NCBI GenBank assembly: GCA_026314275.1
Contig: CP111109.1
Coordinates: forward strand, 558,001 to 622,000
Source of the DNA: JAGOEY01 sp017997515
GTDB lineage: Bacteria > Pseudomonadota > Gammaproteobacteria > Burkholderiales > Burkholderiaceae_C
DNA length: 64,000 nucleotides
Reading direction: 5' to 3'
Part shown: piece by piece, positions 53,278 to 62,750 of the stretch
Layout: each line of letters starts with the position of its first letter
Position numbering within the stretch: position 1 is the stretch's first letter
Program-made: the position numbers and the translations under genes
Notes under the pieces: generated by a model
The model's database searches: none
Told to the model about the DNA's origin: nothing
What the model saw: only the letters and a program-made list of their open reading frames with translations

Positions 53278-53375
53278 TCAAGTAGACACCACGGAACCGG
53301 CTTTGCCGGGCCGTCGGTGGAGCCCCCTGCAAGGGGGTTGGCGTTTACACGCAGTGAAAAAGCCTGGGGGTGTGC
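53278..53375 (+). repeat. Dispersed intergenic repeat, family A, copy 4
   Basis: ACCACGGAACCGGCTTTGCC, CCCCCTGCAAGGGGG hairpin, GCCTGGGGGTG end abutting the stop codon of the Tim44-like gene (53376). Confidence 0.85.
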
Positions 53376-54416
53376 TTATTGCAGGGCTTGTACGCCTGCA
53401 ACCAACCAGCCGCTGTTGCCGGTTTTGAGCTTGGTCATGTTCCACACTTCACGGAACGGGCTCGGGCCTGCCGAAGGCTCTTCACGGATCATGCCGGAGA
53501 ACTCGACACTGGCCATGTAGCCATCGTCCAGCTCTTCAATCCCGAGCAGTTGGGCCTCAAGCACCATCACGTCGGTCTTGTTCACCTGGGCACCGATGTG
53601 GCTTTCACGCTCGGCCAGTTGGGTCTTGATCTCGGTCAGCATGCTGTCGGTCATCATGGCGCGCAGCGATGGCACGTCGGAGCGGTCCCACGCATCTTGC
53701 AGCGTCACAAAATTGCGTTTGGCGGCCACCAGGAAACCGTCCACGTCAAAACCGGCAGGGATACCCCAGTTCTGCGAACCACCCAAAGCCGAACCAATCA
53801 CCACGCCGGAGCCATGGGGGCGGTTGCTGACCACATCCTGTGGCTGGGCAGCCTCAAATGCCGTGGCGTTTTGCTCCCATGGGCGTGCCGATGCGTCGTT
53901 GCCCACGTTGTTGGGGCTGTACGCACGCGGTGTTGCCGCCGCTGCAGGTGATGTGTTGCCGGCACCCTGGAAGGCAAATGGGCCGTTGCCTGCATTCCCG
54001 GCATTACCGCCAGCGGCCTGGGATTTGCGCGAACGCATCACCATGCCGAACACCACAAAACCGACCAACACCAGCAAAGCGATCAGCATGAACTGGCCAA
54101 ATGCGGCGCCCAGCCCGAGCGAGCTGGCCAGCCAGGCCAGACCCAGCCCTGCAGCCAAACCACCCAACATGCCAGCCCAGGGCTTCTTCGGCGCAGCCGC
54201 TGCAGCCGCACCCGGCGCAGCAGCCGGTTTGGCCGCGTTGGCGTTCTGGGCCATACCACCTGGCGCAGCTGGTGCTGCGGGCGCAGCTTCACGCTGCGTC
54301 ACGTTGTTGGACTGCTTGCCAAAAGACTTTCCGCCACCCATGCGGCGTGCGGCTTCCGCGTCGAGCGTGCTCAACGCCATAAAACCAACCAAAACAACAG
54401 ACCAGAACTTTTTCAT
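53376..54416 (-). CDS. Tim44-domain membrane protein
   Basis: 346 residues from ATG 54416. A signal peptide (MKKFWSVVLVGFMALSTLDA) is followed by an Ala/Pro-rich stretch, two hydrophobic segments near residues 75-125, another linker, and a C-terminal Tim44-like domain (DVDGFLVAAKRNFVTLQDAWDRSD, VMVLEAQLLGIEELDDGYMAS). Role in bacteria uncertain; possibly linked to the membrane-bound Ubi proteins around it. Confidence 0.85.
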   Translation of the reverse strand: MKKFWSVVLVGFMALSTLDAEAARRMGGGKSFGKQSNNVTQREAAPAAPAAPGGMAQNANAAKPAAAPGAAAAAAPKKPWAGMLGGLAAGLGLAWLASSLGLGAAFGQFMLIALLVLVGFVVFGMVMRSRKSQAAGGNAGNAGNGPFAFQGAGNTSPAAAATPRAYSPNNVGNDASARPWEQNATAFEAAQPQDVVSNRPHGSGVVIGSALGGSQNWGIPAGFDVDGFLVAAKRNFVTLQDAWDRSDVPSLRAMMTDSMLTEIKTQLAERESHIGAQVNKTDVMVLEAQLLGIEELDDGYMASVEFSGMIREEPSAGPSPFREVWNMTKLKTGNSGWLVAGVQALQ

Positions 54417-54465
54417 CGCCATCTCCTTTTATCGTTTACGCAAACCGCATGCACGCCAAGCCCCC

Positions 54466-54553
54466 TTCCAGAGATACCGCAGAACTGGCTTTGCCAGGCT
54501 GCTGGTATCGCCCCCTTTAAGGGGGAAAGCGCCAAAGGCGCTTCGGGGGTGTT
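54466..54553 (+). repeat. Dispersed intergenic repeat, family A, copy 5 (diverged)
   Basis: ACCGCAGAACTGGCTTTGCC, CCCCCTTTAAGGGGG hairpin, GCGCCAAAGGCGC second hairpin, then GGGGGTG ending seven bases from the ubiE stop codon. Confidence 0.75.
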
Positions 54554-54559
54554 ACCAGT

Positions 54560-55291
54560 TCAGCACTTGATTCCAACATGCAACGCCACAATACCCGCCG
54601 TCATATTGTGATAGTCCACATGGCCAAAGCCATTTTTCTGCATAAGGTCTTTGAGCGCATCCTGTGACGGATGCATACGGATCGACTCCGCCAGATAGCG
54701 GTAACTGGAGTCGTCCCCCGCCACCAGCTTGCCCAGACGCGGCAGGATGTTGAAGGAATAAAAGTCGTACGCCTTCTCCAGCGGTTTGGCCACCTTGGAG
54801 AACTCCAGCACCAGCAGTTTGCCGCCCGGTTTGAGCACGCGGCACATCTCAGCCAGTGCCACGTCCTTGTGGGTCATGTTGCGCAGGCCAAACGCCACAC
54901 TGACCACGTCAAATTGCGCATCAGGAAACGGCAGGTGCTCGGCGTCACACACCACGGTAGGCAACACCACCCCGGCGTCCAGCAAGCGGTCGCGGCCCGT
55001 GCCCAGCATGGCGGCGTTGATGTCCGTGTGCACCACCCGGCCCGATGCGCCCACCTTCTTGGAGAAAGCCAGCGCCAAATCACCCGTGCCACCGGCGATG
55101 TCGAGAACCTGGTCACCTTCCTTCAGGTTGGCCACACCCACGGTGTAGGCCTTCCACACCCGGTGCAGGCCACCGGACATGAGGTCGTTCATGAGGTCAT
55201 ATTTGGGGGCAACGGAGTCGAACACGCTGCGCACATGGCGCGCCTTGTCCTTTTCGTCGACCGACTGAAAGCCGAAATGCGTGGTACTCAT
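54560..55291 (-). CDS. ubiE: Ubiquinone/menaquinone C-methyltransferase
   Basis: 243 residues, class I SAM methyltransferase. UbiE blocks: VAPKYDLMNDLMSGGLHRVWK, VLDIAGGTGDLA, NMTHKDVALAEMCRVLKPGGKLLVLEFSK and YYLAESI-like RYLAESIRMHPSQ. Methylates the quinone ring. Confidence 0.95.
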   Translation of the reverse strand: MSTTHFGFQSVDEKDKARHVRSVFDSVAPKYDLMNDLMSGGLHRVWKAYTVGVANLKEGDQVLDIAGGTGDLALAFSKKVGASGRVVHTDINAAMLGTGRDRLLDAGVVLPTVVCDAEHLPFPDAQFDVVSVAFGLRNMTHKDVALAEMCRVLKPGGKLLVLEFSKVAKPLEKAYDFYSFNILPRLGKLVAGDDSSYRYLAESIRMHPSQDALKDLMQKNGFGHVDYHNMTAGIVALHVGIKC

Positions 55292-55369
55292 ACTTGGATG
55301 CTAGGGCGTAAACCGGGTTTTGCCGCTGACAACCCCGCCCCTTTATGGGGAATTAGCGGCAGTGAAAGC

Positions 55370-55783
55370 TCAGTGCGAAGAACAGCTGTGACCAGCGTTG
55401 GTGACCATGGGTGTATCACGGTCCACCCCTGCGGCGTCCAGCCGGGCCAGGTAGTCCGTCCACAGCCGATCCTGCGTGGCACCCAGCTCGTACAGGTAGT
55501 CCCACGAAAAGATGCCGCTTTCGTGCCCATCGGAGAACACGGGTTTGACGGCATAGTTGCCCACCGGCTCCAGGCCCACCAGGCCAACCTCCCGCTTGCC
55601 AGTCTGCAGCACCTCCTGTCCTGGCCCATGGCCCTGCACTTCGGCCGAGGGAGAGTAAACCCGCATCAGCTCAAACGGCAGCCGGAATGTGGCACCATCC
55701 GAAAATGTAACTTCAAGTACACGAGATAACTCATGCACCGTGATGGCCTGTGGTGTGGGAGCCCCCGTTTTTAAACCTGCCAT
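55370..55783 (-). CDS. DUF971-domain protein
   Basis: 137 residues from ATG 55783. The domain (ELSRVLEVTFSDGATFRLPFELMRVYSPSAEV to KPVFSDGHESGIFSWDYLYELG) also occurs at the N-terminus of gamma-butyrobetaine hydroxylase and in iron-sulfur-related proteins. It commonly precedes ubiE in this group of bacteria. Function not known. Confidence 0.87.
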   Translation of the reverse strand: MAGLKTGAPTPQAITVHELSRVLEVTFSDGATFRLPFELMRVYSPSAEVQGHGPGQEVLQTGKREVGLVGLEPVGNYAVKPVFSDGHESGIFSWDYLYELGATQDRLWTDYLARLDAAGVDRDTPMVTNAGHSCSSH

Positions 55784-55882
55784 GGAATCCCCTGTGAAAC
55801 GCATTAAAAGTGGGAGCGATTGTCCCACCCCGCGGCCAAGCGGGGCACACCACGCGGCGGCAACCCCATCACACGGCTGACG

Positions 55883-56995
55883 ATGGACAACTCCGCCCAC
55901 CCCACGGTGCATGTGTCTGCGCTGCCACCACCGGCAGCCACCGACGCGACGAGCAGCAAACTCGCCCACAGGGCCTTCTGGGTCATGACCCGGCGCGTCA
56001 CCATGATGGCCGCCGGGGTGGACTTCGCCCTGCTGCTGCTGTTCCTGTATTTCGATGCCCCCTTGCTGGCCTGGCTCAACCTGGTCAGCATCGGCCTGTA
56101 TGGCTGCGCCTACTGGCTTTTGACCCGGCGCATGAACGCCTCAGCCATCGCCCTGATCTGGCTGGAGGTGCTGGGCCACGCCGCCATTGGCACCATGCTG
56201 ATTGGCTGGGACAGCGGGTTCCACTATTACCTGCTGATGTTTATTCCGGCCATTGTGGTCAGCGCTGGCAGCAAGCTGCGGCCTTACACCCTGCTTTTGC
56301 TGCTTTTTGTTTTCTACATCGGCCTGCACACCGTTGCACGCTGGGTCGGGCCCACTGCCCCCCTGGACAACACAGGCTTGTGGGTGGTGCACGGGTTTAA
56401 CGTGGCGGTGGTGTTTGCGATGGCGGCCTACACCGCGCGCTTTTACTACCGCACAGTGCGCCGTGCCGAGAAAAAACTGGCCGATCTGGCGGCCACCGAC
56501 CCGCTCACCGGACTGTCCAACCGACGCAACCTGCTGAGTCTGGCGGAACAGGTTCTGGCACACGCCGAACGTACGGGGCACAGCACCGCCCTGGTGTTGG
56601 CCGACATTGACCATTTCAAGGCCATCAACGACCAGCACGGGCATGAAGCCGGGGACCAGGTGCTGGTGCACATCGGCACGCTCCTGTCTGAGACCTGCCG
56701 CGCCCAGGACATCGTTGCACGCTGGGGCGGAGAAGAATTTTTGCTGCTGCTGCCCGCCACCGACGCTGCCGCCGCGCTGGCGTTGGCCGAACGCATACGC
56801 TCGGTTGTCACGGCGCAGCCGCTGTCGACCCACAAGCAAGAGACGCCCATTAACGCCACGCTGTCATTGGGGGTCACAGTTGTTCAAACCAACGAACCAC
56901 TGGCCAGCGCCATTGCACGGGCTGACGGCGCGCTCTACCGCAGCAAGGAACAGGGGCGCAACCGCGTTACGACTGCGGAGTTGGCAAAGCCATAA
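55883..56995 (+). CDS. Membrane diguanylate cyclase (GGDEF)
   Basis: 370 residues from ATG 55883; an ATG at 55820 is possible. Six membrane helices between about residues 35 and 190, then a GGDEF domain: DPLTGLSNRR, LADIDHFKAINDQHGHEAGDQVL and active site GGEEF, with the inhibitory RxxD (RAQD) five residues before it. Makes cyclic-di-GMP and is probably product-inhibited. The signal sensed is unknown. Confidence 0.92.
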   Translation: MDNSAHPTVHVSALPPPAATDATSSKLAHRAFWVMTRRVTMMAAGVDFALLLLFLYFDAPLLAWLNLVSIGLYGCAYWLLTRRMNASAIALIWLEVLGHAAIGTMLIGWDSGFHYYLLMFIPAIVVSAGSKLRPYTLLLLLFVFYIGLHTVARWVGPTAPLDNTGLWVVHGFNVAVVFAMAAYTARFYYRTVRRAEKKLADLAATDPLTGLSNRRNLLSLAEQVLAHAERTGHSTALVLADIDHFKAINDQHGHEAGDQVLVHIGTLLSETCRAQDIVARWGGEEFLLLLPATDAAAALALAERIRSVVTAQPLSTHKQETPINATLSLGVTVVQTNEPLASAIARADGALYRSKEQGRNRVTTAELAKP

Positions 56996-57419
56996 GGTTC
57001 AGTCGCGTACACAGGTCTGCCTCCATCGCAGACAGGCGGGCCAACACAGCCGCCTCTTCAGCACCAACACGCTCCCGCACCGCAGCAGCCCACACGGGTG
57101 CAGGGAAATGGCTGTCCCAAGTAAACCGCGCAATCACATGCCAATGCAGGTGCGGCACCATGTTGCCCAGTGCGGCCAAGTTGATCTTGGTGGGCTGCAG
57201 GTGGTCACGCAGGGCCTGCTCCACCACGGTCACCACCTCCATGCAATGCTGGCGGCTGGCGGCATCCAGGTCGGAAAACTCGGCCACATGGGTATTCCAG
57301 ACCACGCGGTAAAACGCAGGAAACCCGACTTCATCCGCGCGGATGACACGCAGGTGGGCACCACGCCACACCAGCGCACCGCCGTCAGTGGCGCAAAGAG
57401 GGCAAGCAGCCGCACTCAC
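56967..57419 (-). CDS. HIT-family nucleotide-binding protein
   Basis: 150 residues from GTG 57419, whose GTGA overlaps the stop of the oxidoreductase upstream. N-terminal zinc-type CPLC, VVWNTHVAEFSDL, and the histidine triad PHLHWHVIAR. Likely a nucleotide hydrolase/transferase. Its 3' end overlaps the GGDEF gene by 29 bases on the opposite strand. Confidence 0.88.
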   Translation of the reverse strand: MSAAACPLCATDGGALVWRGAHLRVIRADEVGFPAFYRVVWNTHVAEFSDLDAASRQHCMEVVTVVEQALRDHLQPTKINLAALGNMVPHLHWHVIARFTWDSHFPAPVWAAAVRERVGAEEAAVLARLSAMEADLCTRLNLMALPTPQS

Positions 57420-60400
57420 ACCAGCACCCGCTCGATCCCGCCATGGTTCGCTGCGGCCACGTACTCCGGCAGCCACTGGTCGCCCAGGATCTGGTTCGCC
57501 ATTTCCACCACGATGTAGTCGGCTTCGAGCAGGCCGTTGTTCAGGTCGTTGCCGTAACGGCTCAGACCCTGCAGGCAGCTGGGGCAGCTGGTGAGGATCT
57601 TGACGTTGCCTTGTGCTGCAACCGAGCCGGTGGCGCGTAATGCAGCTTCACCCTTTTTCAGCTCCTCTTCTTTGCGGAAGCGGATCTGCGTCGAGATGTC
57701 GGGCCGCGTCACACCCAGCGTGCCGGATTCGCCGCAGCAGCGGTCGTTCTTCAGCACGTTGTTGCCCACCAGCGCCTTCACCGTCTTCATCGGGTCCTGC
57801 AGCTTCATGGGGCTGTGGCAGGGGTCGTGGTACAGGTAGCCACCACCATCTGCATTGCCCAGCGTGATACCTTTTTCCAGCAGGTACTCGTGGATGTCGA
57901 TGATGCGGCAGCCCGGGAAGATCTTGTCGAACTGGTAACCCTGCAGCTGGTCGTAACAGGTGCCGCAGCTCACCACCACGGTCTTGATATCGAGGTAGTT
58001 GAGTGTGTTGGCAACCCGGTGGAACAACACACGGTTGTCCGTGATCATCTTTTCGGCCTTGTCAAACTGGCCGCTGCCGCGCTGCGGGTAACCGCAGCAC
58101 AGGTAACCGGGTGGCAGCACAGTCTGCACACCTGCGTGCCAGAGCATCGCCTGCGTTGCCAGCCCGACCTGCGAGAACAGCCGCTCCGAGCCGCAACCCG
58201 GGAAGTAAAAGACAGCTTCCGTCTCCGACGTGGTCGCCTTCGGGTTACGAATGATGGGCACGTAGTCCGCATCTTCAATGTCCAGCAACGCACGCGCCGT
58301 CTGCTTCGGCAAACCACCCGGCATCTTCTTGTTGATGAAGTGGATCACCTGTTCCTTGATCGGCGCAGGCCCCAGCGTGGCAGGGGGTGCCGACGTCTGT
58401 TTGCGTGCCACGCGGCGCAGCAGGTCGTTGGCCAGGCGCTGTGCCTTGAAGCCGATGCCGACCATCCCCACACGCATCGCTTTGATGGTCTGCGGGTTCG
58501 TCGCGTTGAGGAACAACATGGCCGCGGCGTTGCCGGGGCGGAAGCTCTTCTGCCCCATTTTGCGCAGCAGGTTGCGCATGTTCATCGACACATCGCCGAA
58601 GTCGATCTTTACCGGGCACGGCGTCAGGCACTTGTGGCACACCGTGCAGTGGTCGGCCACGTCTTCAAACTCTTCCCAGTGTTTGATGCTGACACCACGG
58701 CGAGTTTGCTCTTCGTACAGGAAGGCTTCCACCAGCAACGAGGTCGCCAGAATCTTGTTGCGCGGGCTGTACAGCAGGTTGGCGCGTGGCACGTGGGTAG
58801 CACAAACCGGCTTGCACTTGCCGCAGCGCAGGCAGTCCTTCACCGAGTCGGCAATCGCGCCAATATCGCTCTGCTGCATGATCAGCGACTCGTGCCCCAT
58901 CAGGCCAAAGCTGGGTGTGTAGGCATTGGTCAAATCGGCCTGCAGCGCCCGTCCATCCTGCGCAGAGTGCTCTTTATTTCGGAGCAACTTGCCTTTATTG
59001 AAGCGGCCTTCCGGGTCCACCCGCTTTTTGTAGTCGGTGAAGGGCTGCAGCTCTTCGTCGCTCAAAAACTCCAGCTTGGTGATACCAATGCCGTGTTCGC
59101 CCGAGATCACACCGTCCAGGCTGCGCGCCAGCGCCATGATGCGCACGACAGCCGCGTGGGCCGTCTGCAACATCTCGTAGTTGTCGCTGTTGACGGGCAA
59201 GTTGGTGTGCACATTGCCGTCACCCGCGTGCATGTGCAGCGCAACCCACACGCGGCCTTTCAGCACACGCTGGTGGATGGCGTTGCACTCGTCGAGGATG
59301 GGGGTGAACTCGGCACCGGTGAAGATGGTCTGCAGCGGCGCACGCAGCTGCGCCTTCCAGCTGGCGCGCAGTGAATGGTCTTGTAATTGCGGAAACAGCG
59401 CGTCGACGTTCTGCAGCCAGCCAGCCCACAGCGCGCGCACGTCCTGCACCAGCGCCACCGCCTGCGCCACGCGGTCTTCCAGCAGCTCGGCCGACGGGAT
59501 GTCGTTGGCGTCGTCGGTCTTGCCCAGCGGCAGGTTGCCGCGCGTGAAGAAGTCTTCCAGTGCGTCGGCAAAGGCCAGCTTGTTCTGCAGCGACAGCTCG
59601 ATGTTGATACGTTCGATGCCGTCGGTGTACTCGGCCATACGCGGCAGCGGGATCACCACGTCTTCGTTGATCTTGAAGGCGTTGGTGTGGCGGCTGATGG
59701 CAGCCGTGCGCTTGCGGTCGAGCCAGAACTTCTTGCGTGCGTCAGGGCTGATGGCGATGAAGCCTTCACCGCTGCGCGAGTTGGCGATACGCACCACTTC
59801 GGAGGTGACCCGTGCCACCGTGTCCGCGTCGTCACCCGCAATGTCGCCAAACAGCACCATCTTCGGCAGGCCGCCGTGTTTCTTCGACTTGGTCGCGTAA
59901 CCCACCGCCTTCAGGTAGCGGTCGTCCAGATGCTCCAGCCCGGCCAGCAGCACACCCGAGCGTTTCTGCTCGGCGAACATGAAGTCCTTGATTTCAACGA
60001 TGCTGGGCACCGCGTCTTTGGCATTGCCAAAAAACTCCAGGCACACCGTGCGCGTGTGGGCGGGCATCTTGTGCACCACCCAGCGGCAGCTGGTGATCAG
60101 GCCGTCACAGCCCTCTTTCTGGATGCCCGGCAGGCCGGACAGGAACTTGTCGGTCACGTCCTTGCCGAGGCCTTCCTTGCGGAAGGTTTTGCCGGGGATG
60201 ACAAGCTGCTCAGTGCGCAGCTTCGTCTTGCCATCCGCCGCGAAATACTGCAGGTCAAAAGTCGCGTTCTCGGCGTCGTGGATCTTGCCGAGGTTGTGCC
60301 CGATACGGGTCACTTCCAGCCACTCGGCCTGCGGCGTCACCATGCGCCACGACGCCAGGTTGTCCAGCGCCGTGCCCCACAACACGGCCTTTTTGCCGCC

Positions 60401-61303
60401 TGCGTTCATGGCGACGTTACCGCCCACACAAGATGCCTCGGCAGACGTCGGGTCCACCGCAAACACATACCCCGCACGTTCTGCCGCATCGGCCACACGC
60501 TGGGTGACCACACCCGCTTCGGTCCAGACCGTAGCCACGGGGTTGTCCAGCCCGGGCAGCGCCATCAGCTCCACCTCGGTCATCGCTTCGAGTTTTTCGG
60601 TGTTGATGACCGCACTGTTCCACGTCAGCGGAATCGCACCGCCCGTGTAACCCGTGCCACCCCCACGCGGGATGATGGTCAGCCCCAGGTCGATACAGCC
60701 CTTGACCAGCAAAGCCATCTCGGCCTCGGTGTCGGGGCACAGCACCACAAACGGGTATTCCACACGCCAGTCGGTGGCGTCGGTCACATGCGACACACGC
60801 GACAGGCCGTCGAACTTGATGTTGTCCTTGGCCGTCAGCCGGCCAAACGCCTTGGTGGCCTTGCGGCGCAGCGCGGACACGTCGCGGAACATGGTGTCGA
60901 ACGTGGCAATGGCTTGCGACACCAGGGCGGCCAACTCACCCACCAGCACGTCACGCTGGGCGTCCACGTCAGGGGTGCGGCGCTTGCCCACTTCGGTCAG
61001 GCGGTGGTTCAGTGCGTCCACCAGTTGCCCGCGGCGGCGCGGGTTGTCCAGCAGGTCGTCCACCAGATAGGGGTTGCGCTGCACCACCCAGATGTCGCCC
61101 AGCACTTCGTACAACATCCGCGCAGAGCGCCCCGTGCGGCGCTCGTCACGCAGGGACTGCAACAGCGACCAGCCGCGTTCACCCAGCAGGCGAATCACGA
61201 TCTCGCGGTCAGAGAAACTGGTGTAGTTGTAAGGGATCTCGCGAAGCCGGGCAGGCTCTGCAGCCTGCGACATCAGCGCAGCCAACGCAGTGGGAGCATT
61301 CAT
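57416..61303 (-). CDS. Large FAD/Fe-S oxidoreductase (DUF3683, GlcD/Dld-like with CCG domains)
   Basis: 1295 residues. Order: DUF3683 N-terminus (1-150), FAD_binding_4 (FVVLCPDTEAEMALLVKGC, PRGGGTGYTGGAIPL), FAD-oxidase C-terminal domain (HMHAGDGNVHTNLPV, HGIGITKLEFL), two 4Fe-4S motifs (CLRCGKCKPVCATHVP; CTVCHKCLTPCPVK), and CCG cysteine-rich repeats (FPGCGSERLF, YLCCGYPQRGSG, DRCCGESGTLG). It is expected to oxidise a 2-hydroxyacid and pass electrons to quinone. D-lactate or D-2-hydroxyglutarate are possible; the sequence does not decide. Confidence 0.9.
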   Translation of the reverse strand: MNAPTALAALMSQAAEPARLREIPYNYTSFSDREIVIRLLGERGWSLLQSLRDERRTGRSARMLYEVLGDIWVVQRNPYLVDDLLDNPRRRGQLVDALNHRLTEVGKRRTPDVDAQRDVLVGELAALVSQAIATFDTMFRDVSALRRKATKAFGRLTAKDNIKFDGLSRVSHVTDATDWRVEYPFVVLCPDTEAEMALLVKGCIDLGLTIIPRGGGTGYTGGAIPLTWNSAVINTEKLEAMTEVELMALPGLDNPVATVWTEAGVVTQRVADAAERAGYVFAVDPTSAEASCVGGNVAMNAGGKKAVLWGTALDNLASWRMVTPQAEWLEVTRIGHNLGKIHDAENATFDLQYFAADGKTKLRTEQLVIPGKTFRKEGLGKDVTDKFLSGLPGIQKEGCDGLITSCRWVVHKMPAHTRTVCLEFFGNAKDAVPSIVEIKDFMFAEQKRSGVLLAGLEHLDDRYLKAVGYATKSKKHGGLPKMVLFGDIAGDDADTVARVTSEVVRIANSRSGEGFIAISPDARKKFWLDRKRTAAISRHTNAFKINEDVVIPLPRMAEYTDGIERINIELSLQNKLAFADALEDFFTRGNLPLGKTDDANDIPSAELLEDRVAQAVALVQDVRALWAGWLQNVDALFPQLQDHSLRASWKAQLRAPLQTIFTGAEFTPILDECNAIHQRVLKGRVWVALHMHAGDGNVHTNLPVNSDNYEMLQTAHAAVVRIMALARSLDGVISGEHGIGITKLEFLSDEELQPFTDYKKRVDPEGRFNKGKLLRNKEHSAQDGRALQADLTNAYTPSFGLMGHESLIMQQSDIGAIADSVKDCLRCGKCKPVCATHVPRANLLYSPRNKILATSLLVEAFLYEEQTRRGVSIKHWEEFEDVADHCTVCHKCLTPCPVKIDFGDVSMNMRNLLRKMGQKSFRPGNAAAMLFLNATNPQTIKAMRVGMVGIGFKAQRLANDLLRRVARKQTSAPPATLGPAPIKEQVIHFINKKMPGGLPKQTARALLDIEDADYVPIIRNPKATTSETEAVFYFPGCGSERLFSQVGLATQAMLWHAGVQTVLPPGYLCCGYPQRGSGQFDKAEKMITDNRVLFHRVANTLNYLDIKTVVVSCGTCYDQLQGYQFDKIFPGCRIIDIHEYLLEKGITLGNADGGGYLYHDPCHSPMKLQDPMKTVKALVGNNVLKNDRCCGESGTLGVTRPDISTQIRFRKEEELKKGEAALRATGSVAAQGNVKILTSCPSCLQGLSRYGNDLNNGLLEADYIVVEMANQILGDQWLPEYVAAANHGGIERVLV

Positions 61304-61428
61304 GTGGGGATCAACCTGGAAACCTGGGGTGGACGCCGCGCGCCCATTGACCTCGGGGGGGAGATTTTAAGCCAGTAGGGTCAGACCCATGGGGCCCACG
61401 GGGTATGCGGCGGGCTGGCGGTTGATTG

Positions 61429-62400
61429 CTACATGTCGCATCCCGGACGATCATAAGGACGCTTATGAAACAGGCTTGGCTGAGAATCGTACCAGCCCTT
61501 CATAGCCTGCATTGGGGTTTTGCTTTGCAAAGCCGACTGGGGTAACTGGTGGTTGTACAGCGCCACATAGCGCAGCAAGGTCTCCTCCAGATCCAGTGCA
61601 CTATTGAAGCGGTTGGTCTTTAGCACATCGCTGATTCGGCCATTGAAGCGCTCAACCATGCCGTTGGTCTTGGGCGTTCTCGGTCTGGTCAGGCGGTGCT
61701 CAATGCCCAACTCCTGGCACAGCTGGTCAAACTCGTGATTGCCACTGGGTGCACGCTCACGGCTGGCAAACAGCCGGTCTGTGAACTCCTTGCCGTTGTC
61801 CGTCAATAACTTGACGATCTTGAGCGGGCACGCCTTGTGCAACGCTTTCAAGAAACTGCCCGCACTGGCAGCTGTCTTGTCCTTCTTGATCGCCACAAAC
61901 ACCCAGCGCGTGGCCCGGTCAATGGCCACGAACAGGTAGCGCCGCTTGGTCTCATCCTGCATCTGGGGCAGGTATTTGACATCCATGTGCAAGTAGCCCG
62001 GCTCATAGCTCTTGAAGGCCTTGTGAGGCTCCTGGGGTGTTGCAGGCTTGAGGGCATGGAGGTTGCCCACACCATGCCTGCGCAAACACCGGTCCAGCCC
62101 TGAGCGAGAGACATCGGGGCAAAGGAACTCACGGGTCACGGCCAGCAAGTCATCCAGTGGCAGTAACAGGGTGCGTCGCAGATGTACCACGATGGTTTCT
62201 TGTGCAGAAGTCAGTGTGGTTTGCAGACGGTGTGCGGTGTGCGAGCGATCCTGCACCGATTGGCGTGACTTCCATTTGTAGATGGTGGCTTCGCTTACGC
62301 CAAAGCGGCAGGCCAAGGCTTTGGCGCTCTCAGTGCTGGCGGCAATCTCGGCGCGGATGGCAGGGGTCGTTCGGGCTCTCTTGTGCAGGGCGATCATCAT
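61429..62400 (-). CDS. IS481-family transposase
   Basis: 323 residues. N-terminal helix-turn-helix (ACRFGVSEATIYKWKSR), a DDE catalytic core (LHMDVKYLPQ; LLTDNGKEFTDR; RTPKTNGMVERFNGRI) and HQLPQSALQSKTPMQAM at the end. The frame is intact. The stop TAG lies in the target duplication, outside the element: the last codon ATG takes its A from the inverted repeat and TG from flanking DNA. Confidence 0.94.
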   Translation of the reverse strand: MMIALHKRARTTPAIRAEIAASTESAKALACRFGVSEATIYKWKSRQSVQDRSHTAHRLQTTLTSAQETIVVHLRRTLLLPLDDLLAVTREFLCPDVSRSGLDRCLRRHGVGNLHALKPATPQEPHKAFKSYEPGYLHMDVKYLPQMQDETKRRYLFVAIDRATRWVFVAIKKDKTAASAGSFLKALHKACPLKIVKLLTDNGKEFTDRLFASRERAPSGNHEFDQLCQELGIEHRLTRPRTPKTNGMVERFNGRISDVLKTNRFNSALDLEETLLRYVALYNHQLPQSALQSKTPMQAMKGWYDSQPSLFHKRPYDRPGCDM

Positions 62401-62510
62401 GACGGTGTAGCTCCTTCGGCTTGAAGTTGCTCAATCAGCACGCGCATTACATCGCGGGCCATGAACAGGGGGTAGCGCTTGGAGTCTATACAATCGTCCG
62501 GGATGCGACA
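61434..62510 (-). mobile_element. Complete IS481-family insertion sequence, 1077 bp
   Basis: Perfect 18-bp terminal inverted repeats TGTCGCATCCCGGACGAT at 61434-61451 and, inverted, 62493-62510. Flanked on both sides by the direct repeat GCTACA (61428-61433 and 62511-62516), a 6-bp target duplication typical of the family. Intact ends, intact gene and identical duplications point to a recent insertion. Confidence 0.95.
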
Positions 62511-62671
62511 GCTACAAAGTAAGGAGCAATTAACCCAATAGGATCATTGGCTAGAAGCCATTTTCCTTATGAAATTCGCATTTAACGCATACGCGCGGTC
62601 AAGCGGTATGGTGGGGTCGGATGAAGGGAGCCTCAGCGCCGAGCGCCTAGGAAGCGATCCATTGCTACATG

Positions 62672-62730
62672 GCCGAACGAACTAAGGTAAGCGGCAGCTG
62701 AAAGCTGTCCGCTTGAGCGCCGGGTTAGGA
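62672..62730. other. attC-like recombination site of an integron cassette
   Basis: 59 bases bounded by GCCGAAC and GTTAGGA, close to the inverse core and core sites (RYYYAAC, GTTRRRY). Inside, AAGCGGCAGCT pairs with AGCTGTCCGCTT leaving one unpaired base, as in folded attC sites. It lies 20 bases beyond the stop of the unknown gene at 62751, where a cassette's attC belongs. The cores are imperfect. The rest of 62511-62750 shows no gene. Confidence 0.55.
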
Positions 62731-62750
62731 AATCTACCAGTTTTTTTGTG

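Noticed and set aside
62579..62655. A second attC-like site starting ATTTAAC
   Set aside because: One core fits RYYYAAC but no matching GTTRRRY partner or stem could be found.
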